NCBI GenBank assembly: GCA_947627735.1
Contig: CANQXG010000002.1
Coordinates: forward strand, 62,001 to 126,000
Direction of reading: 5' to 3'
DNA from: an uncultured Oscillospiraceae bacterium
Lineage (GTDB): Bacteria; Bacillota; Clostridia; Oscillospirales; Oscillospiraceae
Length of the DNA stretch: 64,000 nt
The notes under the pieces are model-generated. The model had not been told where the DNA came from and made no database searches. It saw only the letters and a program-made list of their open reading frames with translations. Made by a program: the position numbers and the translations under genes. Below, one piece after another: positions 50,394 to 58,463 of this stretch; position 1 is the first letter of the stretch; each line of letters begins with the position of its first letter.

Positions 50394-51680
50394 ATGACGG
50401 AAGTAGTGAGCATAAGATTCCGCGACCGGGGCAAGTCCTATTACTTCGACCCGGCGGGCCTGACCCTGACCACCGGCGGCAAGGCCGTGGTGGAGACGTC
50501 CAAGGGCCTGGAGATCGGCACGGTGGTCCGGGGCAACCACGACGTGGAGGACGACCAGGTGGTCCAGCCCCTGCGCCCGGTGGCCCGGGCGGCCACGGAG
50601 GACGACCTGCGCATAGAGGAGCTGTGCCGCCAGCGGGAAAAGGAGGCCTACGGCATCTGCAAGCAGAAGATTGAGGACCACGGTCTGGAGATGAAGCTGG
50701 TGGATGTGGAGTGCAGCTTTGAGGGCACGAAGATCATATTCTTCTTCTCCAGCGATGGACGGGTGGACTTCCGGGAGCTGGTGAAGGACCTGGCGGGGGT
50801 GTTCCGCACCCGCATCGAGCTGCGCCAGATCGGCGTCCGGGACGAGGCCCGGATGCTGGGCGGCCTGGGCATATGCGGCAGGCCGTTTTGCTGCGGCTCC
50901 TTCATCGACGAGTTCAAGCCCGTTTCCACCAAGATGGCCAAGGTCCAGAACCTGAGCCTGAACCCCACCAAGATCTCCGGCAGCTGCGGCCGGCTCATGT
51001 GCTGCCTGCGGTATGAGCAGCCGGCCTATGAGGAGCTGGTGAAGAACGTGCCGAAAAACGGCGCCTTCGTGGAAACGCCGGACGGCTACGGCAACGTGAC
51101 CCAGGTGAACATCCTGCGCCAGACCGTGCGGGTGAAGCTGGACGGCGAGGGGGACGACGTGTTCCGCCAGTACGATATGGACGAGGTGGCGGCCATCCCC
51201 GGAGGCCGGCCCCGGGACGGCAGCCAGCCGCCCCATGTGCTGGTGGTCAAGCCCAAGAAGGTGGCCGAGCCGGAGCCGGAGGCAGACCCCTGGCAGATGC
51301 CGGAGCTGCTCATCACCGCCCCCGGGGAGGAGCCTGCCCGGACGGAGGCGAAGCCCGCCGAGCGCCGGGACCGGCCCCGCCGGACCCGGAAGGAGAACGC
51401 CCAGCCCGCCGCCGGCGGCGGGGAGGGGAACAAGCCCCGCCAGAGCCGGTCCGGCCGGCATCGCCGGGGCGGCCAGAACCGCGGCGGGGAGGAGCGGGCC
51501 GCCGGGCAGCAGCCCAAGACCCAGGAGCAGGGCCGCTCCGCCCGGAAGAGCCGGCCCAAGACCGACGCGCCCGCGGCCCAGGAGCAGAGCCAGAAGGCCC
51601 GCAGCAAGAACTATTACAGCCGCCGCCGGCCCCACAACCGCCGTCCCAAGAGCGAGGGCGGCGGCCAGAACAGGGAGTGA
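50394..51680 (+). CDS. ricT: PSP1-domain protein RicT (YaaT) with long disordered tail
   Basis: A 428-residue protein. The PSP1 domain occupies about residues 1-260: VVSIRFRDRGKSYYFDP, EIGTVVRGN, SSDGRVDFRELVKDLA, GLGICGRPFCCGSF and GSCGRLMCCLRYE. The cysteines correspond to those that bind the Fe-S cluster of the RicA/F/T complex. From about residue 290 the chain is a low-complexity Arg/Gln/Pro/Gly tail of about 140 residues (basic, RNA-binding-like), not present in Bacillus YaaT. Ric proteins act in RNase Y-dependent mRNA processing. It is followed by a 45-residue membrane peptide gene. Confidence 0.92.
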   Translation: MTEVVSIRFRDRGKSYYFDPAGLTLTTGGKAVVETSKGLEIGTVVRGNHDVEDDQVVQPLRPVARAATEDDLRIEELCRQREKEAYGICKQKIEDHGLEMKLVDVECSFEGTKIIFFFSSDGRVDFRELVKDLAGVFRTRIELRQIGVRDEARMLGGLGICGRPFCCGSFIDEFKPVSTKMAKVQNLSLNPTKISGSCGRLMCCLRYEQPAYEELVKNVPKNGAFVETPDGYGNVTQVNILRQTVRVKLDGEGDDVFRQYDMDEVAAIPGGRPRDGSQPPHVLVVKPKKVAEPEPEADPWQMPELLITAPGEEPARTEAKPAERRDRPRRTRKENAQPAAGGGEGNKPRQSRSGRHRRGGQNRGGEERAAGQQPKTQEQGRSARKSRPKTDAPAAQEQSQKARSKNYYSRRRPHNRRPKSEGGGQNRE

Positions 51681-51683
51681 GCC

Positions 51684-51821
51684 GTGGACAGGCGGAAGAA
51701 AGCCGGCATCCTGGCCGGTGTGCTGGCGGGCGCCCAGGCGGTGCTGCTGGCGGCCATGGCCTTCGCCCGGCCAAAGAAGGACCCGCCCCGGGGCGGGAAG
51801 GACAACGGCAAAAAAAGCTGA
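51684..51821 (+). CDS. 45-residue single-pass membrane protein
   Basis: GTG at 51684 begins four bases after the ricT stop. The peptide is MDRRKKAGILAGVLAGAQ followed by a hydrophobic stretch (AVLLAAMAFA) and a basic tail (RPKKDPPRGGKDNGKKS). This is a typical small anchored protein with positive charges on both sides. Codon third positions are almost all G or C, as in true genes here. Its TGA lies inside the downstream terminator stem. A weak GGGAG lies before the start. Function is unknown. Confidence 0.6.
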   Translation: MDRRKKAGILAGVLAGAQAVLLAAMAFARPKKDPPRGGKDNGKKS

Positions 51822-51840
51822 CCGGAAGGTCAGCTTTTTT
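51811..51840 (+). terminator. terminator of the holB-ricT operon
   Basis: AAAAAAGCTGACC, loop GGAA, GGTCAGCTTTTTT; the stop codon of the small membrane protein is within the 5' arm. Confidence 0.93.
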
Positions 51841-51851
51841 GTGCGCAAAAA

Positions 51852-51879
51852 GGCAGCCCCCTCTCAGGAGGGGGCTGCC
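51852..51879 (-). terminator. terminator of the PpiC-type gene
   Basis: GGCAGCCCCCTC, loop TCAG, GAGGGGGCTGCC. On the minus strand TTTTTGCGC follows, 15 bases after the stop of the foldase gene. Confidence 0.85.
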
Positions 51880-51893
51880 GGGTTGATACGGTT

Positions 51894-53369
51894 TTAGTGG
51901 TTCTTGCCCGCCATACCCAGGTGGGAGGTGGAGGTGACGTAGCTGGACATCTGCTGGTCCATCCAGGACTGATAGGCCTCGGTGCGCATCTCGTCGTCGG
52001 CCTGGAACTGGGCGTAGGTCAGCTCGCTGGGTCCGACGTAGTACACCACATGGGAGCCGGTGTAGCTGGGCCCGTCATAGGACACCACGGTGGTGTCGCC
52101 GGCCTTGCGGCCCTCGGCGAACAGCCAGTCGTTGATGGGGTCCACCATGGTGTGCTTGGCCACGTTCTCATAAAGCCCGCCGGTGGTGTTGGAGCCAGTG
52201 TCGTCGGAGTGGTCGGCCACCATGGCGGCAAAGCTGTCCTCGGTGGCGTCGCCGTTCTGCCACAGGGTGTAAACGCCCATGGCCTCCTTGGCCGCGGCGT
52301 CCTGCTCCTCCTGGGAGAAGGTACCGTCGCCGTCGGTGTCCTCCGCCTCGATGAGGATGTGGCGGAAGTTGGCCATCAGGTAGCTGTTGTCGTCCCGGCC
52401 CAGGAACATGACCACATAGGTGTTGTCCCCGTCCTCCACGGAGGTGGCGTCGCCGGGCACCCGGGCGTCATCCAGCAGCCAGTCGGAGTAGGCGGCGTTC
52501 AGGTCGGACACGACCAGGTCCTGCACATTGGGTTCGTCCCCGTCGGCGTTGTCGGCCAGATAGGCGGTGAAGGTCTCCTGGTCGGTGCCGTTGACGGCCT
52601 CCACCATGGCGGCGGCGTCCAGCTCGCTGTCGGCGGTGACGGTGTAGCTGACGAAGCTCATCACGTCGTACTCGTCGGCGTGGTCGGCGTAGTAGGCATC
52701 CAGCTCCTCGGGGGTGTACTCATAGCTGTTGAACTGCTGGTCGGACCAGGCGCTGGCCACATAGGTGCGGTAGATCTCCGTGCGGAGCATGTCCATATCC
52801 ACGCCCTTGCCGTAGGTCATGTTGATGAACTGCTGCTGGTTGGAGTAGCCGAGGGACTGCCAGCTGGTCTCCAGGGCCTCCATCTCCTCCTCATAGGCGG
52901 CCTGGTCCTCGTCGGACAGGGTGAAGCCGGCCTCCTGGGCCTGGTCGTTGAGCATCTGCACCTGGGCCATGGTGTTGACGGCGCTCTCCAGGAAGAAGTC
53001 ACGCCAGGACTGGCCCTCGGCGTATTCCTGGTCCGCCAGGCTGGTGCTGGGGTCGAAGAACATGCCGTAGTTGATGTAGGTGCTGTAGGTGTTGTAGAAG
53101 TTGATGTAGCCGGTGGAGTAGTAGTAGTTCAGCTGGGCCACGGAGTAGTCCACACCGTTGATGGTCACAGCCGTCATGGCCCGGCTGGGCAGGGCGGAGT
53201 TGAACACGAAGATGAAGATGAAAAACACCACCAGCGCGGCGGCCACCACGGCATAGGTGATGGTGCTCTTGCGCTGCTTGGCCCTCTCCTTCGCCTCGGC
53301 CACGGAACGCTTGTCCGTACCGGCCTCGATCTGCTGCTTGCGGAGGATCTTGTCCTTGGATGCACTCAT
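51894..53369 (-). CDS. membrane-anchored PpiC/SurA-type foldase (parvulin-like)
   Basis: A 491-residue protein. A charged cytoplasmic N-terminus of about 35 residues is followed by one TM helix (ITYAVVAAALVVFFIFIFVFNSAL, about residues 37-60). A SurA-N-like helical domain (residues 80-270, Tyr/Asn/Gln-rich) comes next. A C-terminal parvulin domain lies at about residues 330-470 (NFRHILIEAEDTDGDG, ALYTLWQNGDATEDSFAAMV-like segment, YDGPSYTGSHVVYYVG). It likely folds secreted proteins at the outer membrane face. The EF-hand-like DTDGDGTFS loop in the parvulin domain is unusual. It has its own promoter. Confidence 0.87.
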   Translation of the reverse strand: MSASKDKILRKQQIEAGTDKRSVAEAKERAKQRKSTITYAVVAAALVVFFIFIFVFNSALPSRAMTAVTINGVDYSVAQLNYYYSTGYINFYNTYSTYINYGMFFDPSTSLADQEYAEGQSWRDFFLESAVNTMAQVQMLNDQAQEAGFTLSDEDQAAYEEEMEALETSWQSLGYSNQQQFINMTYGKGVDMDMLRTEIYRTYVASAWSDQQFNSYEYTPEELDAYYADHADEYDVMSFVSYTVTADSELDAAAMVEAVNGTDQETFTAYLADNADGDEPNVQDLVVSDLNAAYSDWLLDDARVPGDATSVEDGDNTYVVMFLGRDDNSYLMANFRHILIEAEDTDGDGTFSQEEQDAAAKEAMGVYTLWQNGDATEDSFAAMVADHSDDTGSNTTGGLYENVAKHTMVDPINDWLFAEGRKAGDTTVVSYDGPSYTGSHVVYYVGPSELTYAQFQADDEMRTEAYQSWMDQQMSSYVTSTSHLGMAGKNH

Positions 53370-53410
53370 GTGTCGACACCTCTCGGGAAGTTTTCTTCAG
53401 AATCTTAGTT

Positions 53411-53439
53411 ATTATAGTACAGCCACCGGCCTGTTTCAA
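53411..53439 (-). promoter_or_regulatory. promoter for the PpiC-type foldase
   Basis: On the minus strand TTGAAA and TATAAT are 17 bases apart, about 42 bases before the ATG at 53369. Confidence 0.8.
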
Positions 53440-53499
53440 GTTTTTTCTGCGCCGAAAGAGAATGTTTACAATTCATTTTATGAATTATGTCAACTTTAC

Positions 53500-53528
53500 T
53501 TGCAAAACATGTCCACATCCTGTATACT
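53500..53528 (+). promoter_or_regulatory. promoter for the NYN-LOTUS gene
   Basis: TTGCAA and TATACT are 17 bases apart, 26 bases before the ATG at 53554. Confidence 0.75.
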
Positions 53529-53553
53529 GTGGGGGAAATGGAGGGGATATGAC

Positions 53554-54426
53554 ATGCCCATTACAGATAACGACAAAAACCTCCGGCTGGCGGTGCTCAT
53601 CGACGCGGACAACGCCCCCCGGGACTGCCTGCAGGGGATCATGGAGGAGGTGGCCATCTACGGCACCCCCAACCTGAAGCGGGCCTACGGCGACTGGTCC
53701 ACCAGGAACCTGGCCGGGTGGAAGCAGGCGCTGCTGGACAACTCCGTCACCCCCATGCAGCAGTTCGCCTACACCAAGGGGAAGAACTCCACCGACTCGG
53801 CCATGATAATCGACGCCATGGACATCCTCTACTCCGGCAACACGGACGGGTTCGTGCTGGTGTCCTCCGACTCCGACTTCACGGGCCTGGCCCGGCGGCT
53901 GCGGGAGGCGGGCCAGTTCGTCATCGGCATCGGCGAGCAGAAGACCCCCAGCCCCCTGATCGCCGCCTGCAACAAGTTCATCTACATCGAGGTCATCCGG
54001 GACCGGTCGGCCAAGGTGGCCGCCAAGGCCTCCCAGCCCGCCAAAAAGAAGGCGGAGCAGCCCAAGAAGAACGACCAGCCCAAGAAGAATGACCAGCCCA
54101 AGAAAAACGACCAGCCCAAAAAGACCGCCCCGGAGCCGGACAGCAAGCCCGCCGCCGGCGAGGAGCGGCAGATCCCCGACAGCATCGTCTGGCTCATCGC
54201 CGACTCCATCCTGGACCTGTCCGGCGCCGGGGACGAGGACTACGTTTCTCTTGGCGCCGTGGGACAGCTCATCCAGAAAAAGCGGCCCGATTTCGACACC
54301 CGCAGCTACGGCTTCTCCAAGCTGTCCGGCATGGTGAAGGCCATCAGCCGCTTCGAGGTGGTGGAGCGGGAGGACAAATCCGACCCCCGGTCCAAGCTGG
54401 TGTACATCCGGGACCTGGAAATGTGA
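53554..54426 (+). CDS. NYN-domain (LabA/DUF88-like) protein with C-terminal OST-HTH/LOTUS domain
   Basis: A 290-residue protein; ATG 53554 follows GGAGGGGATATGAC. The NYN nuclease fold has LIDADNAP (first Asp), NSTDSAMIIDAMD (second set) and VLVSSDSDFTGLARRLRE (third Asp cluster), all acidic ligands present. A lysine-rich linker of four QPKKND repeats (about residues 168-188) follows. The LOTUS domain spans residues 205-290 (IVWLIADSILDL, YVSLGAVGQLIQKKRPDFD, GFSKLSGMVKAI). Family knowledge implies an RNA-targeting endonuclease or RNA-binding role; no toxin partner is adjacent. Confidence 0.92.
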   Translation: MPITDNDKNLRLAVLIDADNAPRDCLQGIMEEVAIYGTPNLKRAYGDWSTRNLAGWKQALLDNSVTPMQQFAYTKGKNSTDSAMIIDAMDILYSGNTDGFVLVSSDSDFTGLARRLREAGQFVIGIGEQKTPSPLIAACNKFIYIEVIRDRSAKVAAKASQPAKKKAEQPKKNDQPKKNDQPKKNDQPKKTAPEPDSKPAAGEERQIPDSIVWLIADSILDLSGAGDEDYVSLGAVGQLIQKKRPDFDTRSYGFSKLSGMVKAISRFEVVEREDKSDPRSKLVYIRDLEM

Positions 54427-54439
54427 CAGTTTTCGTCGT

Positions 54440-54476
54440 TTTCCCCTCCCGCAGACCGCGGGAGGGGAAACTTTTG
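54440..54476 (+). terminator. terminator of the NYN-LOTUS gene
   Basis: TTTCCCCTCCCG, loop CAGACCG, CGGGAGGGGAAA followed by CTTTTG. Confidence 0.85.
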
Positions 54477-54522
54477 TGCATTAAAGCAAAAAACGCCTAT
54501 AAAAATTTAACAAAATTTGGGA

Positions 54523-54551
54523 TTGCCATTTTCTTACCAATAGTATAAAAT
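54523..54551 (+). promoter_or_regulatory. promoter for the 54599 region
   Basis: TTGCCA and TAAAAT are 17 bases apart, 47 bases before the ATG at 54599; AT-rich sequence surrounds it. Confidence 0.6.
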
Positions 54552-54598
54552 GTACATATAGTAGGGCGACCGCGCCCATCGCGGTGAAAGGAGCTGCC

Positions 54599-55015
54599 AT
54601 GAAGTCCCCCAGGACCCCCGCGCCGAACGTCATATTTGCCCTGTTCCTGTCCGCGGACGCCAGTGCCGCCGTGACGGGGCCGGGCGCCGCTTTCCGGGAG
54701 GGAGCGGAGGATGGCCGGAGCGGACGCGCGACGGTGGCAGGTCCCGCGGCGGATGGGGACGCCCATGAGGAAAGTCCCGGGGAAGATGGGACGCCGGCGG
54801 AGGAAACGCCGGCAGTCGGACGAGAGGAAGGAGAAGGAGATCCGCAGGCAGAGGAAGAGATGGACGAAGGCGAACCGGCACAGGGACCTGCAGCCGGTGT
54901 GGCCATGAGGATGGACGACACATCGGAGCGATCGGCCGCGGGGCAGTCGTGCCCGCCGGCATCACCACACAGGAAGGCGACGGCGCCGTCACCGACCGGA
55001 GAAGCGTCCTCTTGA
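54599..55015 (+). CDS. uncertain ORF, small exported or acidic protein, possibly frameshifted
   Basis: ATG 54599 has AAAGGAG five bases upstream and a promoter before it, so translation probably starts here. The first 37 codons (KSPRTPAPNVIFALFLSADAS...) have native third-position GC. After about 54710 this frame becomes Gly/Glu-rich with many A/T third positions, while another frame (54711-54908) takes over the native pattern. Either the gene is broken or slips frame near 54705, or its true end is uncertain. No family is recognised. Confidence 0.35.
   Translation: MKSPRTPAPNVIFALFLSADASAAVTGPGAAFREGAEDGRSGRATVAGPAADGDAHEESPGEDGTPAEETPAVGREEGEGDPQAEEEMDEGEPAQGPAAGVAMRMDDTSERSAAGQSCPPASPHRKATAPSPTGEASS
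54711..54908 (+). CDS. possible small basic protein overlapping the 54599 ORF
   Basis: A 65-residue reading with GGAG six bases before ATG 54711. More than 85 percent of its third positions are G or C, unlike the other frames here. The product is extremely basic (RRRRKRRQSDERKEKEIRRQ type composition) with several Trp and could bind nucleic acid. It overlaps the 54599 ORF entirely in a different frame, so at most one is likely to be real at this position. The frame is closed upstream by TGA at 54672. Confidence 0.35.
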   Translation: MAGADARRWQVPRRMGTPMRKVPGKMGRRRRKRRQSDERKEKEIRRQRKRWTKANRHRDLQPVWP

Positions 55016-55086
55016 GGACCGAAGAGGACGGAGGGAAGTGAGGGAACGTATCATGTCCGCCCGGGAGGGACGGACGCGCCGACGCC

Positions 55087-56361
55087 ATGAGAGAAGAGAG
55101 AAAGAAACTGTATGTGCTCCTGGCCGCGGTGGCCCTGGCCGTGCTGGTGGCGGTCCTGGCCGGACCGGGACAGGAGCGGGAGATGGATGAGCCGGCCCCG
55201 ACAGCCGAGCCTACCGCCACCCCGGCGCCCACGCCGACGCCGGAGCCGCCCTATCATATCGCCGGCCAGGCGTCCCACCCGGCGCTGCTGGATATGCCGG
55301 AGGACGGCCTGTTCCGCCCCGACGGGCTGATGGCCCGGGGGGAGATGGTCCGGGCATTGGCCCGGCTGGTGGACGGGCTGGAGGTGGAGGGAGCGGCGTT
55401 TGTCGCCGGCCCTGTGACGGACTGTGACGAGCGCTATACCGGCGCCGCCGTGCTGACGGCTGCCGGGCTTGCGCAGCAGGATGATTTCCGCCCCGAGTGG
55501 CCCATGAGCCGCCGGGAGGCGGGGACGATGCTCAGAACACTGGCCGGCCGGCTCGCCGGTCCGGCAAAGGACCTGGCCCGGTCATGGGCCGGGGAATTGA
55601 CCGGCGGGGGATACCTGACCCGCCGGGAGGCCGCGCTGATCCTGGAGGATCTGTCCGGCCGGGTGCCACTGGAGGAGGACCGCCTGTTCCTGGGCGGGTG
55701 TATGCCCTCCGACATGACCCGGGAGGACGACGACTGGATCGCCGTGACCGACGCGGTGACGGAGGGGCTGCCCCCCTGGAGAGAGGAGGGCGTATACCGG
55801 CTGTACGGCTGGGTGTACGCCGCGGATGAAGACGGAGCCCTGGTGAGGGACAGCTCCGTTGGGGTCTGGTCCTTTGGACCGGACGGAGGCTATACCACCG
55901 GCGACAGCGCTCTGGACGAGCGACTGGCCAAGGCGCTGAAGGACAGCGGCGCCGACGCCCTCACCGGGCGGAAGGCGCTGGAGGCGGTATACCTCTATGT
56001 GAAGAACAATTTCGAGTACAAGGTGACGCCTCAGGATCAGGTACCGGAGCAAAAGGGGACCACCGGATGGGAATTCGGGCGGGCTTCCCGGTTTTTCCGC
56101 TATGGCGGGGGCACATGCTACGGTTATGCGGCTACCTTCGGCCTGCTGGCCCGGTGCCTGGGAGAGGACGCAAAGATCGTGGCTGCCACGGTCAACCAAT
56201 TCTACGCGCCCCACAGCTTCGTGGTCATCCCGGAGGACGGGACCGACTGGATCTACGACGTGGAGCTGGAGGACGCCCGGCCATGGCGGCACGGGGACCT
56301 GGCGCTGTTCCGCATGGAAAATTTCTCAATTTACAGCTATTGGTATACACCGGATTGGTGA
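55087..56361 (+). CDS. membrane-anchored transglutaminase-like protein with SLH-like repeats
   Basis: A 424-residue protein. An N-terminal anchor (LYVLLAAVALAVLVAVLAG) and an acidic/Pro/Thr linker are followed by two or three SLH-like segments at about residues 60-215 (FRPDGLMARGEMVRALARLV; FRPEWPMSRREAGTMLRTLA). The C-terminal transglutaminase core has nucleophile Cys in GGTCYGYA, His in APHSFVVIPE and Asp in IYDVELED. It is probably a surface peptidase or cross-linking enzyme tethered to the wall. The start lacks a well-spaced ribosome site; an ATG at 55053 is in another frame. It sits 16 bases before the phosphopantetheinyl transferase gene. Confidence 0.85.
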   Translation: MREERKKLYVLLAAVALAVLVAVLAGPGQEREMDEPAPTAEPTATPAPTPTPEPPYHIAGQASHPALLDMPEDGLFRPDGLMARGEMVRALARLVDGLEVEGAAFVAGPVTDCDERYTGAAVLTAAGLAQQDDFRPEWPMSRREAGTMLRTLAGRLAGPAKDLARSWAGELTGGGYLTRREAALILEDLSGRVPLEEDRLFLGGCMPSDMTREDDDWIAVTDAVTEGLPPWREEGVYRLYGWVYAADEDGALVRDSSVGVWSFGPDGGYTTGDSALDERLAKALKDSGADALTGRKALEAVYLYVKNNFEYKVTPQDQVPEQKGTTGWEFGRASRFFRYGGGTCYGYAATFGLLARCLGEDAKIVAATVNQFYAPHSFVVIPEDGTDWIYDVELEDARPWRHGDLALFRMENFSIYSYWYTPDW

Positions 56362-56377
56362 TGAATGGTGATAGATT

Positions 56378-57031
56378 ATGACTGATATCTTTATTTTGAA
56401 AAACAGCGAGCCTGTTTCGGAGGAAAAGGCGGAGCTGCTGCCCCGGTGGAGGCGCCGGAGGCTGGAAAGACTGCGCTATTCCGCCGCCCGGGAGGCGAGC
56501 CTGGGGGCGGGGCTGCTGTGGCGGTATGTGATGGAGTGCCACGGCATACACCCGGAGGAGCCGGTGCGGTTCCTGCAGGCGGGAAAGCCTGTGTTCGCCC
56601 AGCGGGACGATCTGCACTTCAGCCTGTCCCACTCGGGACCCTATGCCATGTGCGCCATCAGCGACAAGCATGTGGGCGTGGACGTGCAGCAGATCAAGCC
56701 CGTCCACCTGTCCGTGGCCCGCAGGTTCCACTTCCGGGAGCGGGACTGGCTGGCCGATCAGCCCCAGAACGAGCAGACCAGCGCCTTCTTCCGCATCTGG
56801 ACGAGAAAGGAAGCCTGGGTCAAGGCGGTGAGCCATGACCAGCTTCTGAGCCTGGACCAAGAGGACGTGATCCACGGCCTCAACGGCTGGCAGTTCGGCG
56901 AATACGACCTGGAGGACGGCTACATGGCGGCGGTGTGCGCCCGGTGGGAGGAGAAGCTCTCCGCGCCCCGGATCGTCACATCCCAGGAGCTGGTCGAGGC
57001 CCTGAATGGACCCTGCGACAGCAGAGAATGA
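56378..57031 (+). CDS. 4'-phosphopantetheinyl transferase (Sfp-type)
   Basis: A 217-residue Sfp-superfamily enzyme that moves phosphopantetheine from CoA to a carrier-protein serine. Motifs are the LHFSLSHSGPYAMCAIS strand, VGVDVQQIKP (Mg-binding Asp pair) and WTRKEAWVKA (WxxKEA). Length fits the Sfp/Gsp class rather than AcpS (about 120 residues). No PKS, NRPS or carrier-protein gene is in the window, so its target is elsewhere or it serves fatty acid ACP. It lies 16 bases after the transglutaminase gene and is closed by a terminator at 57059. Confidence 0.92.
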   Translation: MTDIFILKNSEPVSEEKAELLPRWRRRRLERLRYSAAREASLGAGLLWRYVMECHGIHPEEPVRFLQAGKPVFAQRDDLHFSLSHSGPYAMCAISDKHVGVDVQQIKPVHLSVARRFHFRERDWLADQPQNEQTSAFFRIWTRKEAWVKAVSHDQLLSLDQEDVIHGLNGWQFGEYDLEDGYMAAVCARWEEKLSAPRIVTSQELVEALNGPCDSRE

Positions 57032-57058
57032 GGTTTTATGTCAACTGAAAACAGACGG

Positions 57059-57100
57059 AAACGAGCCGCTGCCATCTTCGGACAGCGGCTCGTTTATTGT
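57059..57100. terminator. bidirectional terminator
   Basis: AAACGAGCCGCTG and CAGCGGCTCGTTT form a 13-base stem with a loop of 11 bases, followed by ATTGTTGTTTT. It lies between the convergent PPTase and ABC transporter genes. Confidence 0.85.
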
Positions 57101-57104
57101 TGTT

Positions 57105-57698
57105 TTACGCGGGCACGAAGGTGCCGTCCCGGTAGTCCAGGGTGAACTCCGCCAGGGCCTCGGTCTCCTGCCGGTCATGGGTGGCCAGCAGCACCGTCCT
57201 GCCGAAGGCGTGGTCCCGCAGCAGCGTCAGCACGCTGTCCCGCCGGTGGGGGTCCAACTCCTTCAGCGGCTCGTCCAGCAGCAGCAAATCCCCGCCGAAG
57301 GCCAGTGCCCGGGCCAGATTCACCCGCTGGCGCATGCCGCCGGACAGCTCCGCCGGCAGCAGGTCCGCCCCCTCGGCCATGCCCACCAGCGCCAGCCAGT
57401 GGCGTGCCCAGGCCATGGTGGCGGCGGTGTCGCCCAGCACCAGGTTCACGTTCTCCGCCGCCGTCCGCCAGGGCAGCAGCCGGTGCTCCTGGAAGGCGTA
57501 GGCGACGCGCCGGGCGTTCACGGTGACGGCGCCGGCGTCGGGCCGGCGCAGCCCCGCGGCCAGGGCCAGCACCGTGGTCTTGCCGCAGCCGGAGGGGCCG
57601 GTGAGGGCCACGTGGACCCCGGCGGGGATGTGCATGTCCATGGCTTTCAGCACGGCCTTGTCCCCATAGGACAGGCAGACGCCGTCGAAATGTATCAC
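57105..57698 (-). CDS. ABC transporter ATPase, SsuB/TauB/NrtD type
   Basis: A 197-residue ATPase. Walker A is GPSGCGKTTVL near residue 35, the signature LSGGMRQRVNLARAL, Walker B LLLLDEPLKELD and the H-loop LLATHDRQE. It is about 50 residues shorter than most SsuB/TauB proteins because it ends soon after the H-loop. The start is GTG 57698 inside the permease stop (GTGA). Together with the permease and lipoprotein it forms an importer for sulfonate-, nitrate- or pyrimidine-like small molecules. The real substrate is unknown. Confidence 0.93.
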   Translation of the reverse strand: MIHFDGVCLSYGDKAVLKAMDMHIPAGVHVALTGPSGCGKTTVLALAAGLRRPDAGAVTVNARRVAYAFQEHRLLPWRTAAENVNLVLGDTAATMAWARHWLALVGMAEGADLLPAELSGGMRQRVNLARALAFGGDLLLLDEPLKELDPHRRDSVLTLLRDHAFGRTVLLATHDRQETEALAEFTLDYRDGTFVPA

Positions 57699-58462
57699 TG
57701 TCCCTGCCCTCCCATGCTCCGCCGCCGCCCCAGACGCCGGATGAGGGCGGTGAACAGCTTCTCCAGCGCGATGGAGCACATCACCACCATCGCCGTCCAG
57801 GCGAACAGGTCGGTCATCTCCATATACAGCTTCGATTCGTACAGCTGCCGACCGATGGAAAAGGCCGGCATGGTGAGCACCTCCGCCGCCACTCCGGACT
57901 TCCAGGCCAGGCCCAGGCTGGTGTGGCAGGCGCTCAGCAGATAGGGTCCCACGGAGGGGCCGTAGACCCGCCGGGCGATCTGCCAGCGGCTCAGGCGGTA
58001 GACCCGGGCCATCTCCAGCAGCTGCCCGTCCGTGGCGGCCACGCCGGCGGACACGTTGCCCCACACCACCGGCAGCACCATCAAAAACACGATCAGGCAC
58101 GGCAGGATGTCCCGCCCCACCCATATCAGCGCCAGCAGGATGAAGCTGGCCACGGGGGTGGCCCGTATCACCGACAGCAGGGGGGACAGCACCGCGTTCA
58201 GGAACCGGTACCGGTTGGTGGCCACAGCGGTGACCACCCCCGCCAGCACGCCCAGCGCCGCCCCCAGCAGGATGCGGCCCAGGCTCACGGCGGTGATATG
58301 CCAGAACGCCGCCGTCCCGGCCAGCCGGAGCAGCCGCTCCGCCACGGTCCAGGGCGCCGGCAGCAGCAGGGGCCGGCCTATCAGCACAGACAAAACAGCC
58401 CAGACGCCCAGCCAGAAGGCCAGGGCGCCCAGGCTCTTTGCCGCTGTCCCGGACCGGCGCAT
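57695..58462 (-). CDS. ABC transporter permease, SsuC/TauC type
   Basis: A 255-residue BPD-type permease with six predicted helices. The EAA loop is visible as VYRLSRWQIARRVYGPSVGPYLLSA, ending with the conserved G. LGALAFWLGVWAVLSVLI is the first helix. It starts one base after the substrate-binding-protein stop and overlaps the ATPase start by four bases, so the whole transporter is one translational unit. The family takes up sulfonates, taurine, nitrate or thiamine precursors. Nothing in the permease alone decides between them. Confidence 0.93.
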   Translation of the reverse strand: MRRSGTAAKSLGALAFWLGVWAVLSVLIGRPLLLPAPWTVAERLLRLAGTAAFWHITAVSLGRILLGAALGVLAGVVTAVATNRYRFLNAVLSPLLSVIRATPVASFILLALIWVGRDILPCLIVFLMVLPVVWGNVSAGVAATDGQLLEMARVYRLSRWQIARRVYGPSVGPYLLSACHTSLGLAWKSGVAAEVLTMPAFSIGRQLYESKLYMEMTDLFAWTAMVVMCSIALEKLFTALIRRLGRRRSMGGQGQ

Positions 58463-58463
58463 A

